A stretch of 64,000 nucleotides of DNA from Fundidesulfovibrio agrisoli (GTDB taxonomy: Bacteria; Desulfobacterota; Desulfovibrionia; Desulfovibrionales; Desulfovibrionaceae). The translations under genes were made by a program, and so were the position numbers. Positions 28,178 to 36,079 of this stretch are shown piece after piece (positions within the stretch are counted from its first letter, which is position 1; the number at the start of each line of letters is the position of its first letter). The notes under the pieces were generated by a model. It was given only the letters and a program-made list of their open reading frames with translations, did no database searches and was not told the origin of the DNA. The stretch covers positions 39,726 through 103,725 of the forward strand of contig NZ_JAKZKX010000011.1 in NCBI RefSeq assembly GCF_022808715.1, written 5' to 3'.

Positions 28178-29827
28178 GTGTCGAAGGAGGGCGCGGCGAA
28201 CCGCACCGTCTATTTCAGAGGCCAGGAGCCCTCGCTGCCGGACCCCGGCGGCAGGCTGCCGGTGGCCCTCGCCTACCCTGGCGCCGTGCGCGCGGCGTTG
28301 TCCGCACTGGGTTGGCAGGCCGTATACCGCCTGGCCGAACAGAGCCCGTGGCTGGTCACGGAGCGTTTCTTCCTCTCCGCAGGGAAGGGCGTTCCAAGGT
28401 CGCAGGATACGTCCTCCCCTCTGGACGCCTTCCCGCTGGCCGCCTTCTCGCTGGCTTTCGAACTGGACGGTGCGGTTCTCGCCCTGGCCCTGGAAGCCTC
28501 CGGCATCCCCCCGCTTGCGAGCCAGCGGTCCGGCTACCCCCTTCTCCTGGGTGGCGGGCCGCTGGCCTTTTTGAATCCCGCGCCGCTTTCCCCAATCCTG
28601 GACGCCTGGTTCGTGGGCGAGGCCGAGGCCGGGCTGATCCCGGTTCTGGAGCGCGCCGCCACGATGATCCTCGGCGGCGCTGGCAAGGCCGAAGTCCTGC
28701 GCGAGATCGCGGGGATGCCCGGCATGTACGTGCCAGGGCTCTCGCCCACGCCGGTGCGCCGGGTGGTGCCGCCGGGCGGGCGCGTGCTGGCCGACCCGGC
28801 CTGCTCCAGCTTCGTGAGCAACGAAGCCGAATTCAAGGACACCCTGCTCCTGGAGGTCAACCGGGGCTGCCCCCACGCCTGCCGCTTCTGCGCGGCCGGG
28901 TACGTGTACCGCCCGCCCCGGCAGGCCCGAGTGGAGGACCTGCGGGAGATCGTGGCCCAGGTGCGCCCCAAGAAGGTGGGCCTGGTGGGCACCGCCCTCA
29001 CGGACTGGCCCGAGCTGCCCGGCTTCCTGCGCTGGCTGGCGGCTGAGAAGGTCAAGTACACGCTGTCCTCCGTGCGCGCCGACGGCGTGAACGAGGAATT
29101 GTTGGATATTTTGCGCAACGCGGGCCTGCGCACCCTCACGCTGGCGCTGGAGGGGCCGAGCGAGCGCATCCGGCGCATGGCCAACAAGAACCTGGAGCCG
29201 GACGTTTTCCTGCGTGCCGTGGAACTGGCGGCCAAACGCGGGGTGAACCACCTCAAGGTCTACCTCATCATGGGCTGGCCCCTGGAGTCAGACGAGGATT
29301 ACGCCGAGCTGGAGCGCTTCCTGGCCGAGGTCTGCCGTGCGGGCAAGGTGGGGTCGGGCAAGAAGGGCATCGGGCACATGACCCTCGGGGTCAACCCGCT
29401 GGTGCCCAAGCCCTGGACCCCCATGCAGTGGGCGCCCATGGCCTCGGAGGAGGCATTGGAGGCCCGCCAGGCCTGGATGGCGTCCGTGGTCAAGCCTCTG
29501 CGCGGGGTGCGGCTGGAGGGCGAGAAGCCGTTCTGGGCGCGCGTGCAGGGCCTGCTGGCCAGGGGAGGGGAGGAGCTGGCCCCCATGACCCTGCTGGCGG
29601 CCCGGGAAGGCTGGCGCGCGGCCATGAAGGAATACGCGGCCCACGCCGCAAACGTGCTGGACCGCGAGCGCGGCCGTGACGAGGCGTTCCCCTGGGAATG
29701 CGTGGACGTGGGCGTGAGCCGCGAGGCGCTTTGGGACGAGTGGGAGCGCTACAAGCAGGGCCGCCGCAGCCCCAAATGTCCGGACGAACCCTGCGGGCGC
29801 TGCGAGGCTTGCTCCTGGGGCGTGTGA
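28178..29827 (+). CDS. Radical SAM protein with C-terminal Cys cluster
   Basis: 549 residues. The N-terminal ~220 residues resemble the cobalamin-binding-like region that precedes many such enzymes (YPLLLGGGPLAFLNPAPLSP, FVGEAEAGL). The radical-SAM cluster is CPHACRFC, about residue 234. The protein ends CPDEPCGRCEACSWGV, four or more cysteines that could hold a second cluster. Similar uncharacterised radical-SAM proteins are common in Desulfovibrio and Geobacter. GTG start at 28178 with GAGG upstream is tentative. The 200 bp between ftsZ and this gene contain GC hairpins but no clear terminator. Confidence 0.8.
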   Translation: MSKEGAANRTVYFRGQEPSLPDPGGRLPVALAYPGAVRAALSALGWQAVYRLAEQSPWLVTERFFLSAGKGVPRSQDTSSPLDAFPLAAFSLAFELDGAVLALALEASGIPPLASQRSGYPLLLGGGPLAFLNPAPLSPILDAWFVGEAEAGLIPVLERAATMILGGAGKAEVLREIAGMPGMYVPGLSPTPVRRVVPPGGRVLADPACSSFVSNEAEFKDTLLLEVNRGCPHACRFCAAGYVYRPPRQARVEDLREIVAQVRPKKVGLVGTALTDWPELPGFLRWLAAEKVKYTLSSVRADGVNEELLDILRNAGLRTLTLALEGPSERIRRMANKNLEPDVFLRAVELAAKRGVNHLKVYLIMGWPLESDEDYAELERFLAEVCRAGKVGSGKKGIGHMTLGVNPLVPKPWTPMQWAPMASEEALEARQAWMASVVKPLRGVRLEGEKPFWARVQGLLARGGEELAPMTLLAAREGWRAAMKEYAAHAANVLDRERGRDEAFPWECVDVGVSREALWDEWERYKQGRRSPKCPDEPCGRCEACSWGV

Positions 29828-29838
29828 GGCCGTGGCGG

Positions 29839-29884
29839 TTGTTAAAAAATTGCTTGCTCTGTTCGCGATTCGCGAATAGCGAAT
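29839..29884 (+). promoter_or_regulatory. Probable promoter/operator of the TA pair
   Basis: TTCGCGA-type repeats (29862-29883) include the perfect palindrome ATTCGCGAAT and a partial second copy (AGCGAAT). They overlap a likely promoter: TTGCTT at 29850 and CGAATA at 29873. An antitoxin-bound operator in this position would give autorepression. Confidence 0.5.
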
Positions 29885-29889
29885 GACTC

Positions 29890-30438
29890 ATGTATCTCAA
29901 GCCCCAAGACATAGTGATTCTGCTCAAGTTGAGCCTGACCTCCCTATCCGGCAGGTCGCGGGAGTCGAGCCTGCCCTCCTTGCATGACTGGTCGTACAAC
30001 CAGCTAGCGTATGAGTTGCACATGAGTCCTTCCGAAATCCACAAGGGGATCAAACGTGCCGTTCAAGCCCGGCTGTTTGATTTGGAAATCAGACGCCCCA
30101 ACCGGAAATCCTTGGTCGAATTCCTGATTCACGGGGTCAAATACGCATACGCCCCCGAGATCGGAGGCATGACGAGGGGTGTGCCGACCGCATTTGCTGC
30201 GCCCGGACTGCGTGAACACTTTCAAATGGGCGACGAGTCGTTTGTTTGGCCGGACCCGCAAGGGGAACACCGGGGATTGTCATTTTCTCCCATGTACAAA
30301 ACTGTTCCCCTGGCAGTTCGGGAGGATGAAGGACTGTACAGGGCTCTCAGTGCTCTCGATGCGATCAGGGCGGGACGAATCCGGGAGCGCAAAATGGGCG
30401 AGAATATCTTAACGGATATGCTGGAGCATCATGACTAG
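29890..30438 (+). CDS. Helix-turn-helix protein, probable antitoxin
   Basis: 182 residues. SYNQLAYELHMSPSEIHKGIKRAVQARL (about residues 38-65) is a winged-helix DNA-binding segment; the rest is not recognised. It precedes and overlaps by 8 bp an AbiEii-like nucleotidyltransferase, the arrangement of type IV-like toxin-antitoxin or phage-defence pairs where the first gene encodes a DNA-binding antitoxin. Palindromic repeats upstream are a plausible operator. Codon use is less GC-biased than in the flanking genes, suggesting transfer. Confidence 0.65.
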   Translation: MYLKPQDIVILLKLSLTSLSGRSRESSLPSLHDWSYNQLAYELHMSPSEIHKGIKRAVQARLFDLEIRRPNRKSLVEFLIHGVKYAYAPEIGGMTRGVPTAFAAPGLREHFQMGDESFVWPDPQGEHRGLSFSPMYKTVPLAVREDEGLYRALSALDAIRAGRIRERKMGENILTDMLEHHD

Positions 30439-31141
30439 GCACGGCGTGCGGAATCTCGAATTGGTGGTCAGCGCCATCTCGGCCCTGGGGGATTTGGCGC
30501 ATGAAGTTGTTCTTGTCGGTGGAGCCGCAACGGCCCTGCTCATTACCGACCCTGCTGCCCCGGATGTTCGCCCGACACTGGACGTCGACGTTATCGTCGA
30601 GGTTTTATCTAGGCGTGAGCATTATGAATTTTGCGAGCGCCTGCGCGACAAGGGATTCGTGGAGTCCGGCGAGGAAGGAGTCATTTGCAGGTGGAAGAAA
30701 GGCGGGGTGATTCTGGACGTCATGCCGACAAATGAAGACATCCTCGGGTTCGCGAACCGATGGTATCCTGACACCGTTCGCAACGCTCAAAGGGTGGAAG
30801 TGGACGGTAAGCCGTTCTGGGCGGTTACGGGGCCGTATTTTCTGGGGACGAAGTGGGAGGCGTTTCAAGTTCGAGGCGCAGGAGAGTATGATTCCAGCCA
30901 TGACATGGAGGATATCATCGCCGTGCTCGACGGTCGCGCAGGGATTGTCGACGAAATCAAAGCGTCGGAAGCGGCGCTCCAGGAATACTTAGCCGAATGC
31001 GCGCGACTGCTTCTGGAGAAGGATGCGACAGAGCCTGTGATAACTTGCCATCTGCCGGGAGACCAGGCGAGCCAGCAACGTGCCCGCTTCGTGCGCGAGA
31101 GGCTCAGGTCGATTGCGGCTGTCGGCGTTACCCCACGCTGA
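30431..31141 (+). CDS. AbiEii-like nucleotidyltransferase, probable toxin
   Basis: 236 residues. The nucleotidyltransferase motif is VLVGGAATALLI then TLDVDVIVEV (GG...TxDxD), with DVMP as a further acidic strand. Proteins of this type (AbiEii, MenT) inhibit growth by transferring nucleotides to tRNA or other targets when freed from their antitoxin. The 3' end overlaps the 3' end of the opposing diguanylate cyclase gene by 14 bp. A role as toxin is inferred from motif and pairing; it could also be a stand-alone small-molecule nucleotidyltransferase. Confidence 0.7.
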   Translation: MTRHGVRNLELVVSAISALGDLAHEVVLVGGAATALLITDPAAPDVRPTLDVDVIVEVLSRREHYEFCERLRDKGFVESGEEGVICRWKKGGVILDVMPTNEDILGFANRWYPDTVRNAQRVEVDGKPFWAVTGPYFLGTKWEAFQVRGAGEYDSSHDMEDIIAVLDGRAGIVDEIKASEAALQEYLAECARLLLEKDATEPVITCHLPGDQASQQRARFVRERLRSIAAVGVTPR

Positions 31142-32006
31142 CCCTGTCCCCACCCGACCCCTTGGCGGCGTACAGGGCCGCATCGGCCCTAGCCACCACC
31201 GTTTCAAAAGCGGCCCCGCCTGGCTCACTGGCGGACCGAACCGAGGTCAGCCCCAGCGAAAGCGTCGAGCCCCGTCCGTTCACGTCCCTGAAGCGCATGC
31301 GGATGCGCTCGGCCACGTCCCGGGCCTGGAGCTCCCGGCAGCACAGCAGCGCGGCGAATTCGTCCCCTCCCAGGCGGAAGGCCTGGTCCACCCCTTCACG
31401 GACGCTGTCCTGCAGTATCCCGGCCAGAACCAGCAGCACCTCGTCCCCGGCTTGATGCCCGTGGGCGTCGTTGACCTGCTTGAACTTGTCGCAGTCGATG
31501 AGCAGCAGGTGCCTTTCGGGGAAGGCCTCGGAGCCGGTGCGGGCCAGGGCGTCCTCGAAGGCGCGGCGGTTGCCCAGGCCGGTCAGGGGGTCGCGGCGGC
31601 TCAGGTCCTCCATGTCGCGGCGCATCTTGTCGGTCTCCTCCAGCCTCCAGAGCAGGCGCTTCTCGCGGTCCTCCAGCAGGTGCAGCATCCAGTTGAGGTT
31701 GCGCTTGAGGCGGATGAGCATGTGCTCGTCCTCGGCCTCGACGGGCAGCGCAAAGGGCTCGGGCAGGCCGCCGCGCCGCAGCCTTGCGGAGAAGACGCTC
31801 AGCTCCTCCAGTTCGCGGTAGACGACGAAGCGCAGGATGGCCTTGGCGAGGAAGGGCAGCAGCGCCAGGCCCAACGCGGCGTGCAGGGCCAGCAGGGCAA
31901 GGGCGGAGGAGGCCTTGCCCGCCTCCAGCAGGGACATGGCCGCCAGCGACGGGGTGACCATGATCGCAGCCAGGATGCAGGCCAGTTTCAGATGGGGGCT
32001 CACCAA
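31128..32006 (-). CDS. Membrane-anchored diguanylate cyclase
   Basis: 292 residues. Two N-terminal membrane helices (about 7-60), a short coiled linker (EEDREKRLLWRLEETDKM region), then a GGDEF domain: DPLTGLGNRRAFEDAL, LLLIDCDKFKQVND and RLGGDEFA. The inhibitory RxxD site expected five residues before GGDEF reads EGVD, so feedback inhibition may be absent. GTG start at 32006 with GGAGG upstream. The promoter carries overlapping Fur-like palindromes. Confidence 0.9.
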   Translation of the reverse strand: MVSPHLKLACILAAIMVTPSLAAMSLLEAGKASSALALLALHAALGLALLPFLAKAILRFVVYRELEELSVFSARLRRGGLPEPFALPVEAEDEHMLIRLKRNLNWMLHLLEDREKRLLWRLEETDKMRRDMEDLSRRDPLTGLGNRRAFEDALARTGSEAFPERHLLLIDCDKFKQVNDAHGHQAGDEVLLVLAGILQDSVREGVDQAFRLGGDEFAALLCCRELQARDVAERIRMRFRDVNGRGSTLSLGLTSVRSASEPGGAAFETVVARADAALYAAKGSGGDRVSVG

Positions 32007-32025
32007 TACCTCCGGGCAGGGAATG

Positions 32026-32053
32026 CGGATATGATTTTGAAAATCATTTTCAA
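32026..32053 (-). promoter_or_regulatory. Fur-like box over the diguanylate cyclase promoter
   Basis: Two overlapping 7-1-7 inverted repeats: TGATTTT-G-AAAATCA (32032-32046) and TGAAAAT-C-ATTTTCA (32038-32052). On the minus strand TTGAAA and TATCCG, 16 bp apart, lie within or next to them. Position and form match Fur operators. Confidence 0.6.
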
Positions 32054-32248
32054 GTGACCCCTACAGAGCAAGCGTTGGGCTGTCAACGCCTGCGGGTGCG
32101 TCGGTTTCACGCCGCTCAGGTGCGCAGATTTCGTCATTGATGGGCAAAATTCGTAACCGCCTCAAAGTGTGTTGAAGAAATAAACAATGATATTGAAGTG
32201 GTAATCTCTGGCACGGGATATGATAGGGCAGGGGCGGAGGTACTTGTC

Positions 32249-32521
32249 ATGAAAAGCCTGCTGCTCGCCGCCGTACTCGTCTGCCTCGTTTCTTCCCAGG
32301 CGTTCGCGTATGGTTCGTTGTCCGTTAGCCCTTGGGGCGTTTCCGTGTCGGTGGGCAATCCCGCGCCGCCGGCTCCCGTCTACGTGGCGCCAGCCCCGGT
32401 CTATGTCGCGCCCCCGCCCCCGCCGCCCCCGGTGTACGTGGCTCCCGGCTACTACTACGCTCCTCCTCCGGGCTACGTGTACCGCCACAAGCCCCATCCG
32501 CACCGCTATTACGGCTGGTAG
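32249..32521 (+). CDS. Small exported Pro/Tyr-rich protein
   Basis: 90 residues: signal peptide (MKSLLLAAVLVCLVSSQAFA), then PxxVYVAP repeats and a Tyr/His-rich end (YYYAPPPGYVYRHK). Such low-complexity exported proteins are frequent in proteobacteria, and no activity is known. GGAGG lies 9 bp before ATG 32249. Confidence 0.7.
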   Translation: MKSLLLAAVLVCLVSSQAFAYGSLSVSPWGVSVSVGNPAPPAPVYVAPAPVYVAPPPPPPPVYVAPGYYYAPPPGYVYRHKPHPHRYYGW

Positions 32522-32527
32522 ATATCA

Positions 32528-32557
32528 CAAAAAAACCGGGGGGCTCTCGCCCCCCGG
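32528..32557 (-). terminator. Terminator of the lysis module (bidirectional hairpin)
   Basis: CCGGGGGGC-TCTC-GCCCCCCGG hairpin with a run of eight As on its left, i.e. eight Ts downstream on the minus strand. It ends the minus-strand phage-type genes and lies between them and the convergent small exported protein. Confidence 0.85.
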
Positions 32558-32561
32558 CCGT

Positions 32562-32813
32562 TTATTGCCCTCCCGGCTTGCGGTCTATTCCGGTCACCAC
32601 GAACACCCTCCCCGGCCCGTCCTTGGGCGCGGGCGCGTCCTCGGCGGTCTGCCGGGCGATGTCCTTGATCTCCTTGGCCGCAGCCAGTTGCACCTTGTCG
32701 TCTTCGGCTTCAAGCAGGCGCTCCAGCACGTCCAGCACCTTCTCCGAGAGAAGTGCGGCTGCACGCTGGCACACCGGCTTGCGCCTGGCCGATGTTCTGC
32801 GCGCTCCGGGCAT
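32562..32813 (-). CDS. Small hypothetical protein of the lysis module
   Basis: 83 residues. Basic N-terminus, a helical middle (LLSEKVLDVLERLLEAEDDKVQLAAAKEIKDI) and no signal or membrane segment. Last gene of a five-gene minus-strand set with a transglycosylase at its head; 3 bp after the preceding gene. It could be a terminase-small-subunit-like or regulatory phage protein, but nothing is decisive. Confidence 0.5.
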   Translation of the reverse strand: MPGARRTSARRKPVCQRAAALLSEKVLDVLERLLEAEDDKVQLAAAKEIKDIARQTAEDAPAPKDGPGRVFVVTGIDRKPGGQ

Positions 32814-32816
32814 GCG

Positions 32817-33071
32817 TCACTTCACCGCCTGCCGCACCAGCCGTTCCCACGCGGCCAGCCCGAGCCAGGCCAGCCCGCCGCCCACCAGCGAGGTGACGAC
32901 GGCGTTGAACAGCTGGGTGCGCAGGGAGAAGGCCCCGCGCAGCATCTGGTGATGCCGGGCGTGTTCGCCCGGCGCCAGATCGCACCCGGCGCAGCAGTCC
33001 TGGCGCAGGGCGCCGTCTTCCAATGCCTCCTTGATGGCCTCCCTGACGAGGGGTTTGAGGTTGTCGTTCAC
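32817..33071 (-). CDS. Small membrane protein, holin/spanin-like
   Basis: 84 residues with two cysteines (DCCAGC), a charged N-terminal half and one hydrophobic segment near the C-terminus (LFNAVVTSLVGGGLAWLGLAAW). GTG start. Position in the lysis module suggests a membrane-acting lysis accessory; the ribosome site is weak. Confidence 0.5.
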   Translation of the reverse strand: MNDNLKPLVREAIKEALEDGALRQDCCAGCDLAPGEHARHHQMLRGAFSLRTQLFNAVVTSLVGGGLAWLGLAAWERLVRQAVK

Positions 33072-33078
33072 GGGGGCC

Positions 33079-33255
33079 CTACGCGACCGGCTCCGCGGTG
33101 AAGAGCCGCAGGGCCGTGTTGGTCACGGCCAGCAGGGCGGCCTGCAGGGCGGGGTCCATCACGCTGGTTCCCACGGCGGCCTGCACGCCGACGGCGGTCA
33201 GGGCTGCGAGGTTGGTCCATATCGTCTTGGAAGCGTACCACTTCTTGGCGTTCAC
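33079..33255 (-). CDS. Holin-like small membrane protein
   Basis: 58 residues starting at GTG 33255, which overlaps the nuclease stop and has CAGGAG upstream. KKWYASKTIWTN followed by a hydrophobic stretch and a C-terminal LRLFTAEP resembles small phage proteins found beside endolysins and often annotated as holins. It would give the transglycosylase access to the wall. Confidence 0.55.
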   Translation of the reverse strand: MNAKKWYASKTIWTNLAALTAVGVQAAVGTSVMDPALQAALLAVTNTALRLFTAEPVA

Positions 33256-33734
33256 TTGTTTCTCCTGTGGTGTTTGCGCCACTGCCAGGGCGGCACGGGC
33301 GCGGGGTCGGCCCAGAGGCCCAGCCCGCGAAGCCTGGCCGCCGTTTCGGCCAGGCGCAGCCCATAGCAGGGGCGGCAGTAGTTGCGGTACACCCAGGCGT
33401 GCCCGGCCCGCACCATCTCGGAGTTGAGTTCCGATCCGTCCGGTAGCAGGACAACGGCCACGGTGCGCCCGTAGGCGTCAATGTCCTTTTCCCGGACGTC
33501 CACGCGTTTGCCCAGGGCCAGGTGGCTCAGGTAATCCCTGGCTTCACGGCCGTCGAGCTGGGCGAGTTCGGGGGCGTCGATGCCGAAGAGGCGCACGTGC
33601 ACGCCCTCCACGGTGATGGTGTCGCCGTCGGCCACACGCTGGACCGTTCCTTCGAAGGCCCACGCGGCGCTAGCGGCGAGGATCAGGCCCAGGGCCATGA
33701 GGCCGGGCAGGGCTCGTCTGGCTATGTTCTTCAT
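33252..33734 (-). CDS. Exported thermonuclease-family (SNase) protein
   Basis: 160 residues: signal peptide (ALPGLMALGLILAASAAWA), then the staphylococcal nuclease fold with RVADGDTITV, RLFGIDAPE and DAYGRTVA carrying the expected catalytic Arg and Glu residues. It probably cuts nucleic acid outside the cytoplasm. Overlaps the transglycosylase stop (ATGA). The link with lysis genes suggests degradation of released DNA, or use in a phage-like particle cycle. Confidence 0.8.
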   Translation of the reverse strand: MKNIARRALPGLMALGLILAASAAWAFEGTVQRVADGDTITVEGVHVRLFGIDAPELAQLDGREARDYLSHLALGKRVDVREKDIDAYGRTVAVVLLPDGSELNSEMVRAGHAWVYRNYCRPCYGLRLAETAARLRGLGLWADPAPVPPWQWRKHHRRNK

Positions 33735-34219
33735 TGGGGCCACTTCCCGCCGAGGGCGCGGGCGATTTTGTCCACATAGGACTGGTTCACGAACGAGCCG
33801 TCGGCGGCGAAGCGCGCCGAACCGGCGTTGTAGGCGGCGGCCACTCCGGGCCAGCCGTGTTTGCCGCACAGGCGGTCGCGCAGCCGTGCCAGCAGCCTGC
33901 AACCGTATTCAAGCCCGGTGGCCGGGTCCGTCAGGGCTGAGAGGAACGGCCCCTGGTAACCCAGGCCCCTGGCCGTCGCGCCCATGACCTGCATCAGCCC
34001 CCAGGAGGTGGCCAGGGCCTGGCGCTCGGAGTCCAGGCTGCAGGGGGCCTTGGGGCGCACGGAGGCGTCGTTGGCCACGTGGCGCGCGTAGTACGCGGGT
34101 TCAAACCGGAAGGCCCACGCGTTGCCTCCCGACTCCACTCCAACCACCGCCGCCACGAGTTCCGGGGGCAGGCCCCAGGCCTTGGCGGCGTTCTCGATGA
34201 GCATCTCCTGCTCGGTCAT
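33731..34219 (-). CDS. Lytic transglycosylase / endolysin
   Basis: 162 residues with an SLT (goose-lysozyme-like) domain: AAVVGVESGGNAWAF with the catalytic Glu, SWGLMQVMGATARGLGY, and AAYNAG near the end. It cleaves the glycan strand of peptidoglycan. No signal peptide, which fits a holin-dependent endolysin. AAGGAG precedes ATG 34219. Head of the minus-strand lysis operon. Confidence 0.85.
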   Translation of the reverse strand: MTEQEMLIENAAKAWGLPPELVAAVVGVESGGNAWAFRFEPAYYARHVANDASVRPKAPCSLDSERQALATSWGLMQVMGATARGLGYQGPFLSALTDPATGLEYGCRLLARLRDRLCGKHGWPGVAAAYNAGSARFAADGSFVNQSYVDKIARALGGKWPQ

Positions 34220-34315
34220 CGTGTTTTCTCCTTGCGATGTTCCCAAGCGCGAACGGCGCGCCCTGGCCGGGCATCCTGTGAGCGGTCCCGCCCGGCGCGC
34301 CGTGTCGTGGGGTGC

Positions 34316-34343
34316 ATCATAGGCAAGGCGCGTTTGGTGTAAA
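34316..34343 (-). promoter_or_regulatory. Promoter of the lysis module
   Basis: Minus-strand TTTACA (34343-34338), 16-bp spacer, TATGAT (34321-34316). The -35 overlaps a small inverted repeat TGTA-N5-TACA that could be an operator. Confidence 0.6.
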
Positions 34344-34458
34344 CGGTACATGGGGGCATGCGGCCATTTACATTCTGGCCCATGTGCAGCGGGGGGGAAA
34401 CCCTGGCAAAGCAGGGGCGCGCATGGTAGAAAAAGACAAACCGGAAGAAGGAGCTGCC

Positions 34459-35169
34459 ATGGGCAAGCTGCGTGAAATACGGAAGATCGTGCTGGAGGTG
34501 CTGGCCGGGGACGACTGGCCCCAGGGCCTGGCGGCGCTGGAATCCATCCCTGCAAAGCAACTGCTGGGGCCGCTGTTCGCCTGCCTGCTGGAGCCCGACC
34601 AACTGGTGCGTTGGCGTGCGGTGACCGCATTCGGGGCCGTGGTGGCGCGCCTGTACCAGGCCAAGCCCGAGGACGCCCGCCAACTGGTGCGCCAGTTGAT
34701 GTGGCGCCTCAACGAGGAGTCCGGCAACATCGCCTGGGGCATCCCGGAGGCATTCGGGGAAATCCTGGCCAAGCAGCCCGACCTGGCCAAGGAGTTCCAC
34801 AAGGTGCTGGCCTCCTACATCAACGAGCGCGACTGCAAGACCGGGGACAACTACCTCGAGCTCTGCCCGCTGCGTTGCGGGGCCTACTGGGGGCTCGCGC
34901 GCCTGGCCCAGGACAGGCCCGAGCTGACCATGACCGCTTTCGACGACCTGGCCCTGGCCCTGGCCAGCGAGGATCCGGAGAGCCGGGCCCTGGCCGCCTG
35001 GGGGGTGGGCCCCATGCTCAAGTACGCCCACGCGCGCGTGAAGGCCGTGAGCGGCGTGCTGGAGGCGCTTTCGGGCGACGAATCACCGGTGGAGCTTTAC
35101 CGTGACGGAAGCCTCGCCCGCACCAGCGTGGCGGCGCTGGCCAGGGAGGCCCTGAAGAAAATTCCTTGA
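34459..35169 (+). CDS. HEAT-repeat protein
   Basis: 236 residues, almost entirely helical. Repeating helical pairs (LVRWRAVTAFGAVVARL, ESRALAAWGVGPML) are of the HEAT type; LCPLRCGAYWGLARLAQDRPEL is typical of a small Desulfovibrio family of HEAT-like proteins. A binding or scaffold role is likely; the partner is unknown. AAGGAG before ATG 34459. Confidence 0.7.
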   Translation: MGKLREIRKIVLEVLAGDDWPQGLAALESIPAKQLLGPLFACLLEPDQLVRWRAVTAFGAVVARLYQAKPEDARQLVRQLMWRLNEESGNIAWGIPEAFGEILAKQPDLAKEFHKVLASYINERDCKTGDNYLELCPLRCGAYWGLARLAQDRPELTMTAFDDLALALASEDPESRALAAWGVGPMLKYAHARVKAVSGVLEALSGDESPVELYRDGSLARTSVAALAREALKKIP

Positions 35170-35235
35170 CGCTGTGGCAGGAATGATTATTAAGAAATTT
35201 ATCATCCTGTTTATTCAAACGGCAAGGAGACAGCC

Positions 35236-35580
35236 ATGGATGAACTCAGAAGCTTCGAGGAACATGACGTTGACTGGGAAATGACCCCGGAAGCCGCCGT
35301 GACCCTCTATCTCGAATGGGGCAACAACTGCTGGCTGGGCGAGTTCAAGCCGGTACGACACCGTAGCGACTCGACCACCTATTTCGTGGTCAGCACGTGG
35401 GAGCCTGAGCCCAAGCTGATGCTCATCCATCGCACCTGCGACGAGGCCAAGGAACTGGCTGTGCTTCCTCTGCCCGCGCACCTGCGGGAGCACTTCATGC
35501 AGGATGTGGGCTTCAACAAGGGCATCTATCCGCCGACCCCCGAGATCAAGGATTGGCTGCGCACGCAAATGCATAATTGA
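35236..35580 (+). CDS. Conserved hypothetical protein
   Basis: 114 residues, soluble, mixed alpha/beta, with aromatic and acidic composition (WEMTPEAAVTLYLEWGNN). It looks like a lineage-conserved Desulfovibrio protein, possibly allosteric or chaperone-like; I cannot name a function. AAGGAGA precedes ATG 35236, and a strong terminator follows. Confidence 0.6.
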   Translation: MDELRSFEEHDVDWEMTPEAAVTLYLEWGNNCWLGEFKPVRHRSDSTTYFVVSTWEPEPKLMLIHRTCDEAKELAVLPLPAHLREHFMQDVGFNKGIYPPTPEIKDWLRTQMHN

Positions 35581-35602
35581 TTACCTAACAAGTATTTCAT
35601 GG

Positions 35603-35631
35603 AAAAAGGCCGGGTCCCCGGCCTTTTTTTA
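35603..35631. terminator. Bidirectional terminator
   Basis: AAAAAGGCCGGG-TCC-CCGGCCTTTTTTT, directly after the hypothetical gene. Confidence 0.9.
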
Positions 35632-35698
35632 TTGCGGGATGAGGGCTCACGACGATAATGAAAGCTCGGCCGTACCCGAAATAACGATGGAGGCGGTA

Positions 35699-36079
35699 AT
35701 GAAACCCGCGTCGATCATGGTTGTGGAAGACGAGCGCATCATCGCCCTTGATCTGTGCTTCAAGCTCAAGCGGCTCGGCCACACGGTCTGCGGAGTGGCC
35801 CACAACGGCGAGGAGGCCGTCCGCCTCGCAAGTGAGCTGCATCCCGACGTGATCCTTCTCGACATTATCCTGGAAGGCGGCATGGACGGCATCGACGCGC
35901 TGGAAGTCATCCGGCGCAGCCACCCCGTGCCCGCATTGTTCGTCTCGGCCTGCGCCGACGAGGCCACCCGCTCGCGTGCGCGGGCAGCGGGCTGCTCCGG
36001 CTTCGTGCACAAACCGGTGGACCTGGACCAACTGGCCGACCGCGTCCGTTGCGTGCTGGAGCTGGCCGCGCGCCAATGA
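35699..36079 (+). CDS. Single-domain response regulator
   Basis: 126 residues, receiver domain only. Acidic pair in MVVEDERIIALD, phospho-acceptor Asp in VILLDIIL, Ser in place of Thr in FVSACAD, and Lys in HKPVD. The start VVEDERIIALDL is typical of receivers linked to hybrid histidine kinases. GGAGG precedes ATG 35699. Coupled by ATGA to the phosphoesterase and then to the kinase, forming a signalling operon. Confidence 0.9.
   Translation: MKPASIMVVEDERIIALDLCFKLKRLGHTVCGVAHNGEEAVRLASELHPDVILLDIILEGGMDGIDALEVIRRSHPVPALFVSACADEATRSRARAAGCSGFVHKPVDLDQLADRVRCVLELAARQ

Noticed and set aside
32206-32225. Sigma-54 promoter upstream of the Pro/Tyr-rich protein (TGGCAC)
   Set aside because: The required GC at -12 is absent at the right distance.
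32340-32480. Possible short tandem repeat or CRISPR-like array
   Set aside because: The repeats are Pro-Tyr codons of the exported protein. No CRISPR array or cas gene was seen anywhere in the window.
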